NCBI GenBank assembly: GCA_934045905.1 | Contig: OW203768.1 | Location: 19,916,770 to 19,980,769 of the forward strand | Origin: Leuctra nigra | Taxonomy: Eukaryota > Arthropoda > Insecta > Plecoptera > Leuctridae | Direction: 5' to 3' | DNA: 64,000 nucleotides | Shown: piece by piece, positions 41,401-54,066 of the stretch | How positions within the stretch are numbered: the stretch's first letter is position 1 | Layout: the number at the start of each line of letters is the position of its first letter | Translations under genes and position numbers: made by a program | Notes under the pieces: generated by a model | The model's database searches: none | Told to the model about the DNA's origin: nothing | What the model saw: the letters and a program-made list of their open reading frames with translations, nothing else

Positions 41401-44400
41401 AAAGGAAGATTATTTCGAACACTCGGACAAGTGGAATCTAAGACTGATGGACAATGCAATAAGTACCCATTGGAGACAGAAGTGCAGAGATTGTTGAGGG
41501 AATATGTGAAGAAGCACGTTAATCTAATTAGGTAGGTGATGTTAAGAGCAGAACAATTTTTAATAAATAATTAAATCCAATTCCCTTTACAATGTATTTA
41601 TATTTCAGATTATCGGATGAAATTAACTTTGTATACGATTTACGAACAAGCTACCATCTTCTTGTTAATATCGTAGTTGTATCCCTTTGTGTGGTTTTTA
41701 TCGTCCAGGTAAGAACAAGTTTTGAATTATGAGCTTGTGATAACCGCAATTTCTTCCTGCGAGTATGGATGTCCACAGAATTTATTCCGGGGCAGGAGGG
41801 CGAAGTTTTAGTTAGAGGGTCTGAGGTGGGATCCGGGGCTCTTCCCAAGAAATTTTGAACATTTTAAAGGAATTTAAAATATTTTGGTGCATTTTAGACT
41901 GAATCTACTTATAAATTTGCTCTTAATAAAAAGTAAGTACTATTATGTTTATTTTAACGACTTAAGGAGGGATGAGTGATATAATCACGGTCTTCTGGAA
42001 ATTTCTACAAATTTGCAAAGAATTTATAATTTCTAGAAGGCCGTGTTACCATGGCAACACAATTTTACATGTAAAACTGCACTTTTCAGATGGAAAAACG
42101 TAAAAATAAAGCAGTTAAATCCTCATAGCTCGGTAAAACGTCCACGAAGTTATTATTAATGTTATAATAAAATATTGCATCTGATACACGCTATAGTAGA
42201 TTTTCAAAAATATCTATAGGTGGGGAAGCAGCCAAATACTCTTTAAAAAATATCAGCATGACTTTATCCGTATGGTCGCGATGTTAAACTGAGAAAAAAA
42301 ACTGTAACTTTGAAGCGATATATCTCGAAAATTAGTTCACGTTGACCACTTTTTCTCGCCATATTATGATGCAGAACATAAAAATCTATTTATATGAGAA
42401 ATTTGAACGATTTCTATACATAAGTGAAATTCGGAGATCCCTCCTTAAGTTTTATTTCATACATATAAAAGGGAAGGCAAATGTATATCAATTAATCGAA
42501 CAAACCTTGTTTAATGAATAAAATAGTGTTGAGGCAAACCAATCAATTAGGTCCTAAGAAAATTGGTTCCATTGGTTCCATTGACCATATGAAATTTGTA
42601 GTTGATCGGTAAAACAGTTCAATTTTTAATTTTTAATCAATCAAAGGAAAATCTTTTTCAATTTATAGTCTGCACTGCAACCTATACCTACACTTCATTC
42701 CATGCAGTCTTTTCCTCTCTTACACGCGTAGTCCTATCCACGCTTACTAAACTCCTGGGCTCGAATTCACATAGCTTTTCCCCAGGGGGGTTGAAAATAA
42801 AACCCCTTCTTTCACAGCTTATTAGATACACCAAAGTGGGGCAAACCATTAATTTCCTCGGGGGAAAAGCTTTGTGAATCCGGACCAAGACTGCATAGAA
42901 CGGACACGATGTAGAAAAAGGACCGCCATCTTTAATATATAAGGTTGAAACTCTACGAGTCTTTCCGCGATATCAGTTCCAATAGCCCGAATATCAAGGT
43001 CTGTAGATGCCCATCGCGTAACACTCACCTGCGCTAGGGCTCATCTTGCAAACTAGCGATGCATTCTCAAACATTCTATTGCACATTAATACACTCTTCA
43101 AACATTCAAAACATTCTTAAAACATTCAAACATTCTTATAACATTCTTAAATCACTCTTAAATCATTAAAAACTAGTCAATCGATAGACCTTGATAACTT
43201 TAGTTCCTCAAGAAAGCGCTAGTGATTTATACGCGAGCTGTGTTATACGCGAGCGAACTTCTACCCGTAATTCGTATTCAAAGATTTCAATGGTCGGTCC
43301 TTTTTCTACATCGTGGAACGGAGTTTGGGTGGTCTTCAGGGGCACCGACTGTTGTAAAATCCTATGGGTGCCCAACAGGCGCGTAGGAACTGTTTTCCAT
43401 CATGGGGGCGGGGGGGATGCCATATCCCGATGACGGTCATAGAGACGATGCATATTTCTAGCCCCGCACGGCGTGTTTTAGAATTTAAACAAATATAAGT
43501 GTTTCTCGAACTCTAAACTGCACAAATGCACAAACTTAATCATACAACCATTGGTTAATGCTCCGCAGGGCGTTTGTTTAATTTAAACAATTTAGAAGTG
43601 ATTCTGAGACGTTTACCTTCATTTTTTTAATGTGGACAAACTGCTTGAGTGACCTTCCTACAAACTTAGTGCCCGACAAATAATGTATTAGGTGCAACTA
43701 ATTTTGTGGGACTAAAGGGAGGAAGATGACATGCAGGCAGATCCGGGGCGCACAGCCCTGTTTTTTTGGGATCATCACTTTTTTTAGTATGTTTTTAATG
43801 TAGTTTTAAGTGCAGTTTCAACAATGTAATCAATAGTTATCATTTTGAAATTACAAAAATAGTCAATATTTCAACATTTAATAACAATACCCAAATTAAC
43901 TTATATAAAAAAGAGGGAATTCACATTTTACTCTTTGCGAGTTTGCTCAGAATGACCTCCCGTATATTTATTTATGGAATTGTTTCAGTTACCTCCACTG
44001 AGCGCAAGAACAGTGGCATATGTTACCATTCTACTGGTGACATTCATTGAGTGGGGTGCCATTTGTTTGCTGGCGACACGTTTGTGTACGGAAGTAAGAT
44101 TACACTTTAGTTATTACTTAAAAATAACTTGTAGAGATCGGTATTCCTTTTAAAGAGTTATATGAAAGTTAAAGCTTGTATATCCAGTACGTTCCAATAT
44201 ACGACGGCTATTCCCTCATACTTTCATGGCTTTTCCATTTTTGTGGACTTTCTATAGCTTTTTGCAATATTATTTTCTTCTGTTTTTATGTAAACGATAT
44301 CTTTTTCTCAGCAATGATAATGATTCTTGGATTTGATTGTTTTCTTGCAGAGTTCCGACATCGTGTTTGCTGTGTACAACAGTGATTGGCTCAACGCATC

Positions 44401-45026
44401 GCCCAGTCTGAGAAAGTCAATGTGCATCGTCATGACCGCAGCTCAAAGACCTCGATACTTGACAGCTTTCGGATACATTCCACTCTCTTTCGAGGTCTAC
44501 ACTACAGTAAGTTATACATTCCACTCTCTTTCGAGGTCTTCATGCAGTAAGTTATACATTCCACTCTCTTTCGAGGTCTACACTACAGTAAGTTATACAT
44601 TCCACTCTCTTTCGAGGTCTTCACTGCAGTAAGTTATACATTTAAGTCTCTTTCGTGGTCTGCATTCCCTGTCGACGTCACCTATTTTAGAAAAGAAATG
44701 GTTTACAAAAGGAACATCGTATTAACTTTTGGCTCCCATATTTTCAAATATTTTCGATATTAAAAACGTCTAAATTGGGATCTTTCATCGATATTGTTAG
44801 CTTCTAAGGTCTTAAAAACTATTGAATCTTGTTGTTAGTTTGGGTTATAACTTTGTATGTACACTTCGACAAAGTAAAAGCGGTATTTGAACGAAACGAA
44901 ATAGGCTGATGCAAAAAAATGCAGAACGCGAGATGGGGAAGGAAAATACTAACATATTGTTTTTCTTCACAGGTGGCCAACAAAGCCTATGCATTCCTGA
45001 ACTTAATAAAAAGATTTTATTCATAA
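35401..45026 (+). CDS. Insect odorant receptor OR3 (7tm_6), seven exons
   Basis: Exons are 35401-35536, 37589-38012, 41163-41531, 41609-41708, 43989-44093, 44351-44506 and 44973-45026. They sum to 1,344 bp, or 447 residues plus stop. Introns are GT-AG with the same phases as OR2. Conserved blocks are PMDMYLNWNN and LTRGQSLKNIVETLLEMNR in exon 2, AWYPFDVTNFYGYVFAYCFQ in exon 3, LSDEINFVYDLRTSY in exon 4, [17 protein letters not shown] in exon 6 and a NKAYAFLNL-type tail in exon 7. The frame is intact, so it is probably functional. Exon 2 sits between two inverted copies of one repeat family. A downstream donor in the 41-bp array permits a 27-residue in-frame extension of exon 6. The ligand cannot be told from sequence. 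Confidence 0.88.
35844..37125 (-). mobile_element. CTCCAC/fold-back repeat family, inverted copy (OR3 intron 1)
   Basis: One end is a fold-back (35844-36204): arms of about 150 and 130 bp with CACTCCGTGT, TTGGCCAAGTC and the inner core CTTGGCGCATCG, around a 75-bp spacer. The other end is GTGGAGCGACCGCTCCAC (37105-37122), nearly palindromic. Between them lie TGACGTCACTTCCGG motifs followed by AAAATGGCGGC. It is the inverse of 38098-39408 and related to 57071-60118. No ORF. Confidence 0.75.
38098..39408 (+). mobile_element. CTCCAC/fold-back repeat family, direct copy (OR3 intron 2)
   Basis: It starts CTAGTGGAGCGGTCGCTCCA, continues with CCGGAAGTGACGTCAT and related motifs (about 38528, 38650, 38803) and GCCGCCATTTTG, and ends in a fold-back (about 39015-39408) with inner core CTTGGCGCATCG and outer ACACGGAGTGTTTTTT. 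It mirrors 35844-37125 across OR3 exon 2. Confidence 0.75.
39416..40540 (-). mobile_element. GAGCGAGC-family repeat, copy C, split by a hAT element
   Basis: It begins ACTAGGAAAACGCTCTGTGT directly after the preceding repeat and shows the family interior (TTGATCGATTGAACCTT). The hAT-type element 39666-40050 interrupts it. The distal GAGCGAGC end is missing; the right limit is approximate. Confidence 0.6.
39666..40050. mobile_element. Non-autonomous hAT-type element with 8-bp duplication
   Basis: The terminal inverted repeat is CATGGGCGCCCGCAGGA / TCCTGCGGGCGCCCATG. The 8-bp duplication CATGATCT is at 39658-39665 and 40051-40058. The interior repeats ACTGCCCCGCAGGG. It has no transposase, so it depends on an element elsewhere. 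Confidence 0.88.
40860..41105. other. G-rich runs before OR3 exon 3
   Basis: G homopolymers of over 15 bases at about 40861-40884 and 41061-41080 lie in a GC-rich repeat remnant close to the exon 3 acceptor at 41163. They could form G-quadruplexes. Assembly may be inexact here. Confidence 0.5.
41966..42444. mobile_element. MITE-like repeat flanked by TTAA (OR3 intron 4)
   Basis: Ends GGAGGGAT and ATCCCTCC are inverted, with TTAA on both sides (41962-41965, 42445-42448). TTAA is the piggyBac target, but the termini are not the usual CCC type. A second small palindromic element lies at about 42759-42887 (TCGAATTCACATAGCTTTTC and its inverse). The interval 42890-43985 shows an inverted pair near 42905 and 43295 and no gene. 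Confidence 0.5.
44476..44670 (+). repeat. Splice-donor minisatellite in OR3 (four units plus a degenerate fifth)
   Basis: Units start at 44476, 44517, 44557 and 44598. The second is 40 bp, not 41, so the third donor (after 44587) is 81 bp beyond the first and in frame, with no stop between. The last unit is degenerate. Confidence 0.9.
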
Positions 45027-45719
45027 AGTTGATTCAATTACAAGATTATAACAATAATCTCAATAAAATATACACTTTTTATTTCGTATGGTTTATTACA
45101 ATTACAATAAAGTTACAAAAATTGACGAATGTAGATCTCCACCCCCCACTACGTCATAAAACAAAAGTGAATGTTTGGTCACTGACAGATAACAACTGTC
45201 AGTTACCAGCTAACAGCTGTTACTTACAGAATTTAACAGTTTTACAATCTACAAATTGCCATTAATATTAGCAATGCTTTAAACTATCTACTTGAATCTT
45301 GTTCAGTCTCAATTAACTTATCATAAGAGAGGAAGGACCTTTTTAAGCTGACGAAACAATCCAGTATGACAGAAGCCATTAAAATGTAAAACGCTTTGGC
45401 AACATACCTGACAAAATATAATTTGTTTCGTTGTACCACTGTAATATTTGTCCAGCATATCATCAAACATGATTGATATTAGTTTAAATATATTAATTGT
45501 ACTATTTCAAGAGGTAAATTAAACTATTTAACACGTGTGAGCTAAATTATTTGATCTTTTTGAATTTCATTTGTTTGAATGAAAAGTTGTTATTTTTCTA
45601 ATCACCCTGGAGTTACCATGGTAATACTTTTGTTTTTCATATGGCAACGCCCACCTACATTGGTCAATTGGTAATATAAAACACAAATCAAAGGACATAA
45701 TTATCATAATAAGAAATCA

Positions 45720-46291
45720 ATGTAAAACATAAAAAATATTGCTGTTCTGGCAGAAGCTTCTACAGCCGCACATCTAGATCTGCTAGCCACCTGAGGGCCT
45801 CCGGAGTGAGATCGCAGATGTCTCGAAGAGATCCTGTGAATTTGCGTAGTGGACACTCAGTGGCGATGTGGAACGCAGATTGCACAGGGTGTCCGCAATC
45901 ACACTCCGGAGACTCTCTCAGACCCCACTTGTGCATCATCTGCCCGCATCGGCCGTGCCCAGTCCTCAGCCTATTCAATGTGGCCCATTCCCTCCGAGGA
46001 AGCTCAAATCCAGGCTGTTCGATGATGGGATCTTGAACCAATGCGTGGACGTCAGGATTATCTGAAGACCACTCTTCTGTCCACGCAGCGTCAACGTCAA
46101 ATCCCCTCTCTGACAGAGCATTGGCCAATTTCCAGGGAGGATGCCTGGATTTGAGTATTTGCCTCTTTGTTGCGGTGGTAAATTTGTGAACAGGAAGTTC
46201 TGGATTTGTCAGGCACTTCTCCCATTGTTTAACCAAGGCCCCTTGTCTTCGCAGATGAGGTGGCGGAATATTGCTGAGAACTGGGAGCCAT
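45720..46291 (-). pseudogene. 5'-truncated LINE (jockey-like) ORF2 C-terminus
   Basis: The minus-strand frame 45760-46291 encodes the tail of a non-LTR retrotransposon polyprotein after the RT domain. Visible are LNRLRTGHGRCGQMMHKWGL, SPECDCGHPVQSAFHIATEC (zinc-knuckle-like C-C-H-C) and WLADLDVRL near the end. The upstream part, including the reverse transcriptase domain, is absent, as is usual for 5'-truncated insertions. It is dead as a mobile element. From 46292 to 48520 I see no gene; an inverted repeat at about 47315-47612 (TACTTTTTTCTAAACGGCTT and its inverse) is the main structure. Confidence 0.8.
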
Positions 46292-48520
46292 TAAAGGGGA
46301 GTCGATCTCGTAGTGCCTGATATTATGCGCATGGTGATGTTCAGTTTTGAGTCCAGAGTTTTTGTATGATGACTGTTGACCCAGTTATGTTGTACACTGC
46401 TTTCATAATATTTCATTCCAGTCCAGTTTACCTATATGTTTAGTGTTTTTTCAGTGGATATTCTTAACATACCTAATATGAACATTTTGGTATTGAGAGA
46501 AAAGTTTTCTTACCTATCTTGCAGAAGAGAGAATTTACTTTGAGGTTGCTAAATAATTTTTTTTTCGATGTTCCCATTTCACGATGTTGAGGCATACATT
46601 CTACATACATATTCTACATGATACATTATTTTAATTAAAGAAAACCATCATTACATGATTTACATGATTTGCCTCCTAAATAACACCACCAACTCTCTTC
46701 CATCGTTCTGCATGGACATTTCCTCAGGCTAAATGATAATTCCTTATTCTAGATTAAATAATAAACAATTTGAGAGGGAACCATTTTTTGCGAATTTTGC
46801 TGTATTTCAAGGTGTTGATATAAAACCATTTTGATAACTTTTTTAAAATGGCAAACTCAACATGATTTTTTGGTGTCCGATTTTGAATCATGGCAACTCA
46901 TATATTAAACTATAATTCGTGTTTAAAATGTTTGATATGTTTCAGTGTGATCTGTCATATTTGAGTTTTCAACTAATGAGAAAATGATTTAAAAATTTGT
47001 AAGTTTTGTATGCATTATGCGTAGAAAATGAAACAAACAAATGAAAATTAACAAAATTGAACAAATGAAAATGCGTACAAATGAAAATTCGCAGTTTGTT
47101 TAGATCAACTATCTATACTAATCAGGCAGATCGCAAATAATATGCTAGTGAAATTATTGATTATTTTGAGTAAGTTTGGGTCCCATTGTTATTGTGATGT
47201 GTCCATTGGAATAACATAAGATTGTGCTAAATAATACATGCATTGATTCTACATTAAACACGACATACAATAGTCAATGATACTTGATGAAATCCATGTT
47301 TGATGAAGCACAAAAAGGCGGACCTACTTTTTTCTAAACGGCTTTACCGATTGTCTTCAAATTTTCACAGGTTATAGATAAAGAGTAGATCTGTGTCTCT
47401 AGTGGCCCAAAGTTTTATTTTTTGTTTAGTTATTTCAGGGCACAGGTGCCAAAAAGACTCATATATTGCCCATGCAAAACGCAAAACGAGAAAAAACATT
47501 TTTTATTTATTTTTTGGATATCTAGAGGCACGATTTACTCTTTATCTTTATGCTGTTAAATTTTGAAAACAATTGGTCAAGCCGTTAAGAAAAAAGTAGG
47601 GGCCGCTTGTTTATGTTTTTTTCTGGTTTTCAATATTTGAATTAAAATAACTTTCTTCACAACAGTAAATGCAGCATGCAACACACTATTAAATGTCACA
47701 AATGTCATATACAACCCAGAACTAATGCATTTTCATGCATTTCTAGGATTTTTGTTTACATCGGAATCGAAATTTTCTGCGAGTACTGACTGTCGACTGG
47801 TTAGATTTGGTAACCTAAGATGATTCTTATGTCGGTGTAAGACCCAAAAACGTGTTTGAATGTGGTCTCGTGTTATTAATTTCTTTTAAAAATAAGTACT
47901 ACATAAAATAAAGTTTAACAGAAGTTTGGACAATCTATAAATATTAATTATGGATAAGGTCAAGACCCAAAGAGCAAGGCAAAACTAATCGATGACAATA
48001 ACAGTCATTTGAATGAGGCTTTAGAACTAGATTTCATTGGGTCATACATCTAAAATTTACACAGCCATTACGTCTAAATTATTGAAATAGAAAGTTATAG
48101 ACATATTTTTTCTAACCAATAAATTAGGTAGGTAGGTATACTTAAGAAATTTAAAATGCTTTGGGGCAAAAATAAGCTCGTTCTTTTTATATTTGCAGTA
48201 TAAAATCATAGGTGGTTGCAGACTTTCTGTTAGGCATGTTATGTTTTTCAGTGTAGTGTCAAAGTGCAATGTGGTTCTGGTTAAATTATGCAATCAAATT
48301 ATTATTAAAAATTATTTTATTTAAATTTACAATGAAATCTCATTGTTAACAGCGCGTGGTAAATATTTGTAACACATTATCATTGAAATTTGAATTAATA
48401 CATGGCATAGATCCAAAAATTATTTTCTGCTGTATTATTAGTGGTCTTTACAACAAAATTTATTCACGCAAATATTTTTATAAAATCATGTAATGAAATT
48501 CTGTGTCAATGAACTTGAAG

Positions 48521-51500
48521 ATACTCGCTAACATCTTGTCAAAAGTTGGTCTGCCTCATCACTGCATCACTGCTGATACTCGCTAACATCTTGTCAAAAG
48601 TTGGTCTGCCTCATCACTGCATCACTGCTGATACTCGCTAACATCTTGTCAAAAGTTGGTCTGCCTCATCACTGCATCACTGCTGATACTCGCTAACATC
48701 TTGTCAAAAGTTGGTCTGCTTCATCACTGCATCACTGCTGATACTCGCTAACATCTTGTCAAAAGTTGGTCTGCCTCATCACTGCATCACTGCTGATACT
48801 CGCTAACATCTTGTCAAAAGTTGGTCTGCCTCATCACTGCATCACTGCTGATACTCGATAACATCTTGTCAAAAGTTGGTCTGCCTCATCACTGCATCAC
48901 TGCTGATACTCGCTAACATCTTGTCAAAATTTGGTCTGCCTCATCACTGCATCACTGCTGATACTCGCTAACATCTTGTAAAAAGTTGGTCTGCCTCATC
49001 ACTGCATCACTGCTGATACTCGCTAACATCTTGTCAAAAGTTGTTCTGCCTCATCACTGCATCACTGCTGATACTCGCTAACATCTTGTCAAAAGTTGGT
49101 CTGCCTCATCACTGCATCACTGCTGATACTCGCTAACATCTTGTCAAAAGTTGGTCTGCCTCATAACTGCATCACTGCTGATACTCGCTAACATCTTGTC
49201 AAAAGTTGGTCTGCCTCATCACTGCAACACTGCTGATACTCGCTTACATCTTGTCAAAAGTTGGTCTGCCTCATCACTGCATCACTGCTGATACTCGCTA
49301 ACATCTTGTCAAAAGTTGGTCTGTCTCATCACTGCATCACTGCTGATACTCGCTAACATCTTGTCAAAAGTTGGTCTGCCTCATCACTGCATCACTGCTG
49401 ATACTCGCTAACATCTTGTCAAAAGTTGGTCTGCCTCATCACTGCATCACTGCTGATACTCGCTAACATCTTGTCAAAAGTTGGTCTGCCTCATCACTGC
49501 ATCACTGCTGATACTCGCTAACATCTTGTCAAAAGTTGGTCTGCCTCATCACTGCATCACTGCTGATACTCGCTAACATCTTGTCAAAAGTTGGTCTGCC
49601 TCATCACTGCATCACTGCTGATACTCGCTAACATCTTGTCAAAAGTTGGTCTGCCTCATCACTGCATCACTGCTGATACTCGCTAACATCTTGTCAAAAG
49701 TTGGTCTGCCTCATCACTGCATCACTGCTGATACTCGCTAACATCTTGTCAAAAGTTGGTCTGCCTCATCACTGCATCACTGCTGATACTCGCTAACATC
49801 TTGTAAAAAGTTGGTCTGCCTCATCACTGCATCACTGCTGATACTCGCTAACATCTTGTCAAAAGTTGGTCTGCCTCATCACTGCATCACTGCTGATACT
49901 CGCTAACATCTTGTCAAAAGTTGGTCTGCCTCATCACTGCATCACTGCTGATACTCGCTAACATCTTGTCAAAAGTTGGTCTGCCTCATCACTGCATCAC
50001 TGCTGATACTCGCTAACATCTTGTAAAAAGTTGGTCTGCCTCATCACTGCATCACTGCTGATACTCGCTAACATCTTGTCAAAAGTTGGTCTGCCTCATC
50101 ACTGCATCACTGCTGATACTCGCTAACATCTTGTCAAAAGTTGGTCTGCCTCATCACTGCATCACTGCTGATACTCGCTAACATCTTGTCAAAAGTTGGT
50201 CTGCCTCATCACTGCATCACTGCTGATACTCGCTAACATCTTGTCAAAAGTTGGTCTGCCTCATCACTGCATCACTGCTGATACTCGCTAACATCTTGTC
50301 AAAAGTTGGTCTGCCTCATCCCTGTATCACTGCTGATACTCGCTAACATCTTGTCAAAAGTTGGTCTGCTTCATCACTGCATCACTGCTGATACTCGCTA
50401 ACATCTTGTCCAAAGTTGGTCTGCCTCATCACTGCATCACTGCTGATACTCGCTAACATCTTGTCAAAAGTTGGTCTGCCTCATCACTGCATCACTGCTG
50501 ATACTCGCTAACATCTTCTCAAAAGTTGGTCTGCCTCATCACTGCATCACTGCTGATACTCGCTAACATCTTGTCCAAAGTTGGTCTGCCTCATCACTGC
50601 ATCACTGCTGATACTCGCTAACATCTTGTCAAAAGTTGGTCTGCCTCATCCCTGTATCACTGCTGATACTCGCTAACATCTTGTCAAAAGTTGGTCTGCT
50701 TCATCACTGCATCACTGCTGATACTCGCTAACATCTTGTAAAAAGTTGGTCTGCCTCATCACTGCATCACTGCTGATACTCGCTAACATCTTGTCAAAAG
50801 TTGGTCTGCCTCATCACTGCATCACTGCTGATACTCGCTAACATCTTGTCAAAAGTTGGTCTGCCTCATCACTGCATCACTGCTGATACTCGCTAACATC
50901 TTGTCCAAAGTTGGTCTGCCTCATCACTGCATCACTGCTGATACTCGCTAACATCTTGTCAAAAGTTGGTCTGCCTCATCCCTGTATCACTGCTGATACT
51001 CGCTAACATCTTGTCAAAAGTTGGTCTGCCTCATCACTGCATCACTGCTGATACTCGCTAACATCTTGTCCAAAGTTGGTCTGCCTCATCACTGCATCAC
51101 TGCTGATACTCGCTAACATCTTGTCCAAAGTTGGTCTGCCTCATCACTGCATCACTGCTGATACTCGCTAACATCTTGTCAAAAGTTGGTCTGCTTCATC
51201 CCTGTATCACTGCTGATACTCGCTAACATCTTGTCCAAAGTTGGTCTGCCTCATCACTGCATCACTGCTGATACTCGCTAACATCTTGTCAAAAGTTGGT
51301 CTGCCTCATCACTGCATCACTGCTGATACTCGCTAACATCTTGTCAAAAGTTGGTCTGCCTCATCACTGCATCACTGCTGATACTCGCTAACATCTTGTC
51401 AAAAGTTGGGATGCCTCATCACTGCATCACTGCTGATACTCGCTAACATCTTGTCAAAAGTTGGTCTGCCTCATCACTGCATCACTGCTGATACTCGCTA

Positions 51501-53910
51501 ACATCTTGTCAAAAGTTGGTCTGCCTCATCACTGCATCACTGCTGATACTCGCTAACATCTTGTCAAAAGTTGGTCTGCCTCATCACTGCATCACTGCTG
51601 ATACTCGCTAACATCTTGTCAAAAGTTGGTCTGCCTCATCACTGCATCACTGCTGATACTCGCTAACATCTTGTCAAAAGTTGGTCTGCCTCATCACTGC
51701 ATCACTGCTGATACTCGCTAACATCTTGTCCAAAGTTGGTCTGCCTCATCACTGCATCACTGCTGATACTCGCTAACATCTTGTCAAAAGTTGGTCTGCC
51801 TCATCACTGCATCACTGCTGATACTCGCTAACATCTTGTCAAAAGTTGGTCTGCCTCATCACTGCATCACTGCTGATACTCGCTAACATCTTGTCAAAAG
51901 TTGGTCTGCCTCATCACTGCATCACTGCTGATACTCGCTAACATCTTGTCAAAAGTTGGTCTGCCTCATCACTGCATCACTGCTGATACTCGCTAACATC
52001 TTGTCAAAAGTTGGTCTGCCTCATCACTGCATCACTGCTGATACTCGCTAACATCTTGTCAAAAGTTGGTCTGCCTCATCACTGCATCACTGCTGATACT
52101 CGCTAACATCTTGTCAAAAGTTGGTCTGGCTCATCACTGCATCACTGCTGATACTCGCTAACATCTTGTCAAAAGTTGGTCTGCCTCATCACTGCATCAC
52201 TGCTGATACTCGCTAACATCTTGTCATAATTTGGTCTGCCTCATCACTGCATCACTGCTGATACTCGCTAACATCTTGTCAAAAGTTGGTCTGCCTCATC
52301 ACTGCATCACTGCTGATACTCGCTAACATCTTGTCAAAAGTTGGTCTGCCTCATCACTGCATCACTGCTGATACTCGCTAACATCTTGTCAAAAGTTGGT
52401 CTGCCTCATCACTGCATCACTGCTGATACTCGCTAACATCTTGTCAAAAGTTGGTCTGCCTCATCACTGCATCACTGCTGATACTCGCTAACATCTTGTC
52501 AAAAGTTGGTCTGCCTCATCACTGCATCACTGCTGATACTCGCTAACATCTTGTCCAAAGTTGGTCTGCCTCATCACTGCATCACTGCTGATACTCGCTA
52601 ACATCTTGTCCAAAGTTGGTCTGGCTCATCACTGCATCACTGCTGATACTCGCTAACATCTTGTCAAAAGTTGGTCTGCCTCATCACTGCATCACTGCTG
52701 ATACTCGCTAACATCTTCTCAAAAGTTGGTCTGCCTCATCACTGCATCACTGCTGATACTCGCTAACATCTTGTCATAAGTTGGTCTGCCTCATCACTGC
52801 ATCACTGCTGATACTCGCTAACATCTTGTCCAAAGTTGGTCTGCCTCATCACTGCATCACTGCTGATACTCGCTAACATCTTGTCCAAAGTTGGTCTGGC
52901 TCATCACTGCATCACTGCTGATACTCGCTAACATCTTGTCAAAAGTTGGTCTGCCTCATCACTGCATCACTGCTGATACTCGCTAACATCTTGTCAAAAG
53001 TTGGTCTGCCTCATCACTGCATCACTGCTGATACTCGCTAACATCTTGTCCAAAGTTGGTCTGCCTCATCACTGCATCACTGCTGATACTCGCTAACATC
53101 TTGTCAAAAGTTGGTCTGCCTCATCACTGCATCACTGCTGATACTCGCTAACATCTTGTCAAAAGTTGGTCTGCCTCATCACTGCATCACTGCTGATACT
53201 CGCTAACATCTTGTCAAAAGTTGGTCTGCCTCATCACTGCATCACTGCTGATACTCGCTAACATCTTGTCAAAAGTTGGTCTGCCTCAACACTGCATCAC
53301 TGCTGATACTCGCTAACATCTTGTCAAAAGTTGGTCTGCCTCATCACTGCATCACTGCTGATACTCGCTAACATCTTGTCCAAAGTTGGTCTGCCTCATC
53401 ACTGCATCACTGCTGATACTCGCTAACATCTTGTCCAAAGTTGGTCTGGCTCATCACTGCATCACTGCTGATACTCGCTAACATCTTGTCAAAAGTTGGT
53501 CTGCCTCATCACTGCATCACTGCTGATACTCGCTAACATCTTGTCAAAAGTTGGTCTGCCTCATCACTGCATCACTGCTGATACTCGCTAACATCTTGTC
53601 ATAAGTTGGTCTGCCTCATCACTGCATCACTGCTGATACTCGCTAACATCTTGTCCAAAGTTGGTCTGCCTCATCACTGCATCACTGCTGATACTCGCTA
53701 ACATCTTGTCCAAAGTTGGTCAGGCTCATCACTGCATCACTGCTGATACTCGCTAACATCTTGTCAAAAGTTGGTCTGCCTCATCACTGCATCACTGCTG
53801 ATACTCGCTAACATCTTGTCAAAAGTTGGTCTGCCTCATCACTGCATCACTGCTGATACTCGCTAACATCTTGTCCAAAGTTGGTCTGCCTCATCACTGC
53901 ATCACTGCTG
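48521..53910. repeat. 55-bp satellite, 98 units
   Basis: The unit begins ATACTCGCTAACATCTTGTC and continues with AAAAGTTGGTCTGCCTCATC. The span of 5,390 bp is exactly 98 x 55. Variants recur at multiples of 55: CCTGTATC at 50321, 50651, 50981 and 51201 (330, 330, 220 bp apart), and GGCTCATC at about 52621, 52896, 53446 and 53721 (275, 550, 275 bp). No frame stays open on either strand because TAA and TGA occur in each unit and the length is not a multiple of three. Confidence 0.97.
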
Positions 53911-54066
53911 AATGACAATGGAACTGATGAATACATTTTAGTTTACGTCACAAACTGTTGACTTTGAGGCAATGAGGGACGAGACAACCAAGAAAGCATC
54001 AGAAATCAAATTACTAAAAGTAATAATGAAGATTATGGTTCACATAGGTAAATGATAAGCTTATAG

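Noticed and set aside
48521..53910. CRISPR-like array
   Set aside because: The units are contiguous 55-bp copies with no unique spacers and lie in insect DNA; it is a satellite.
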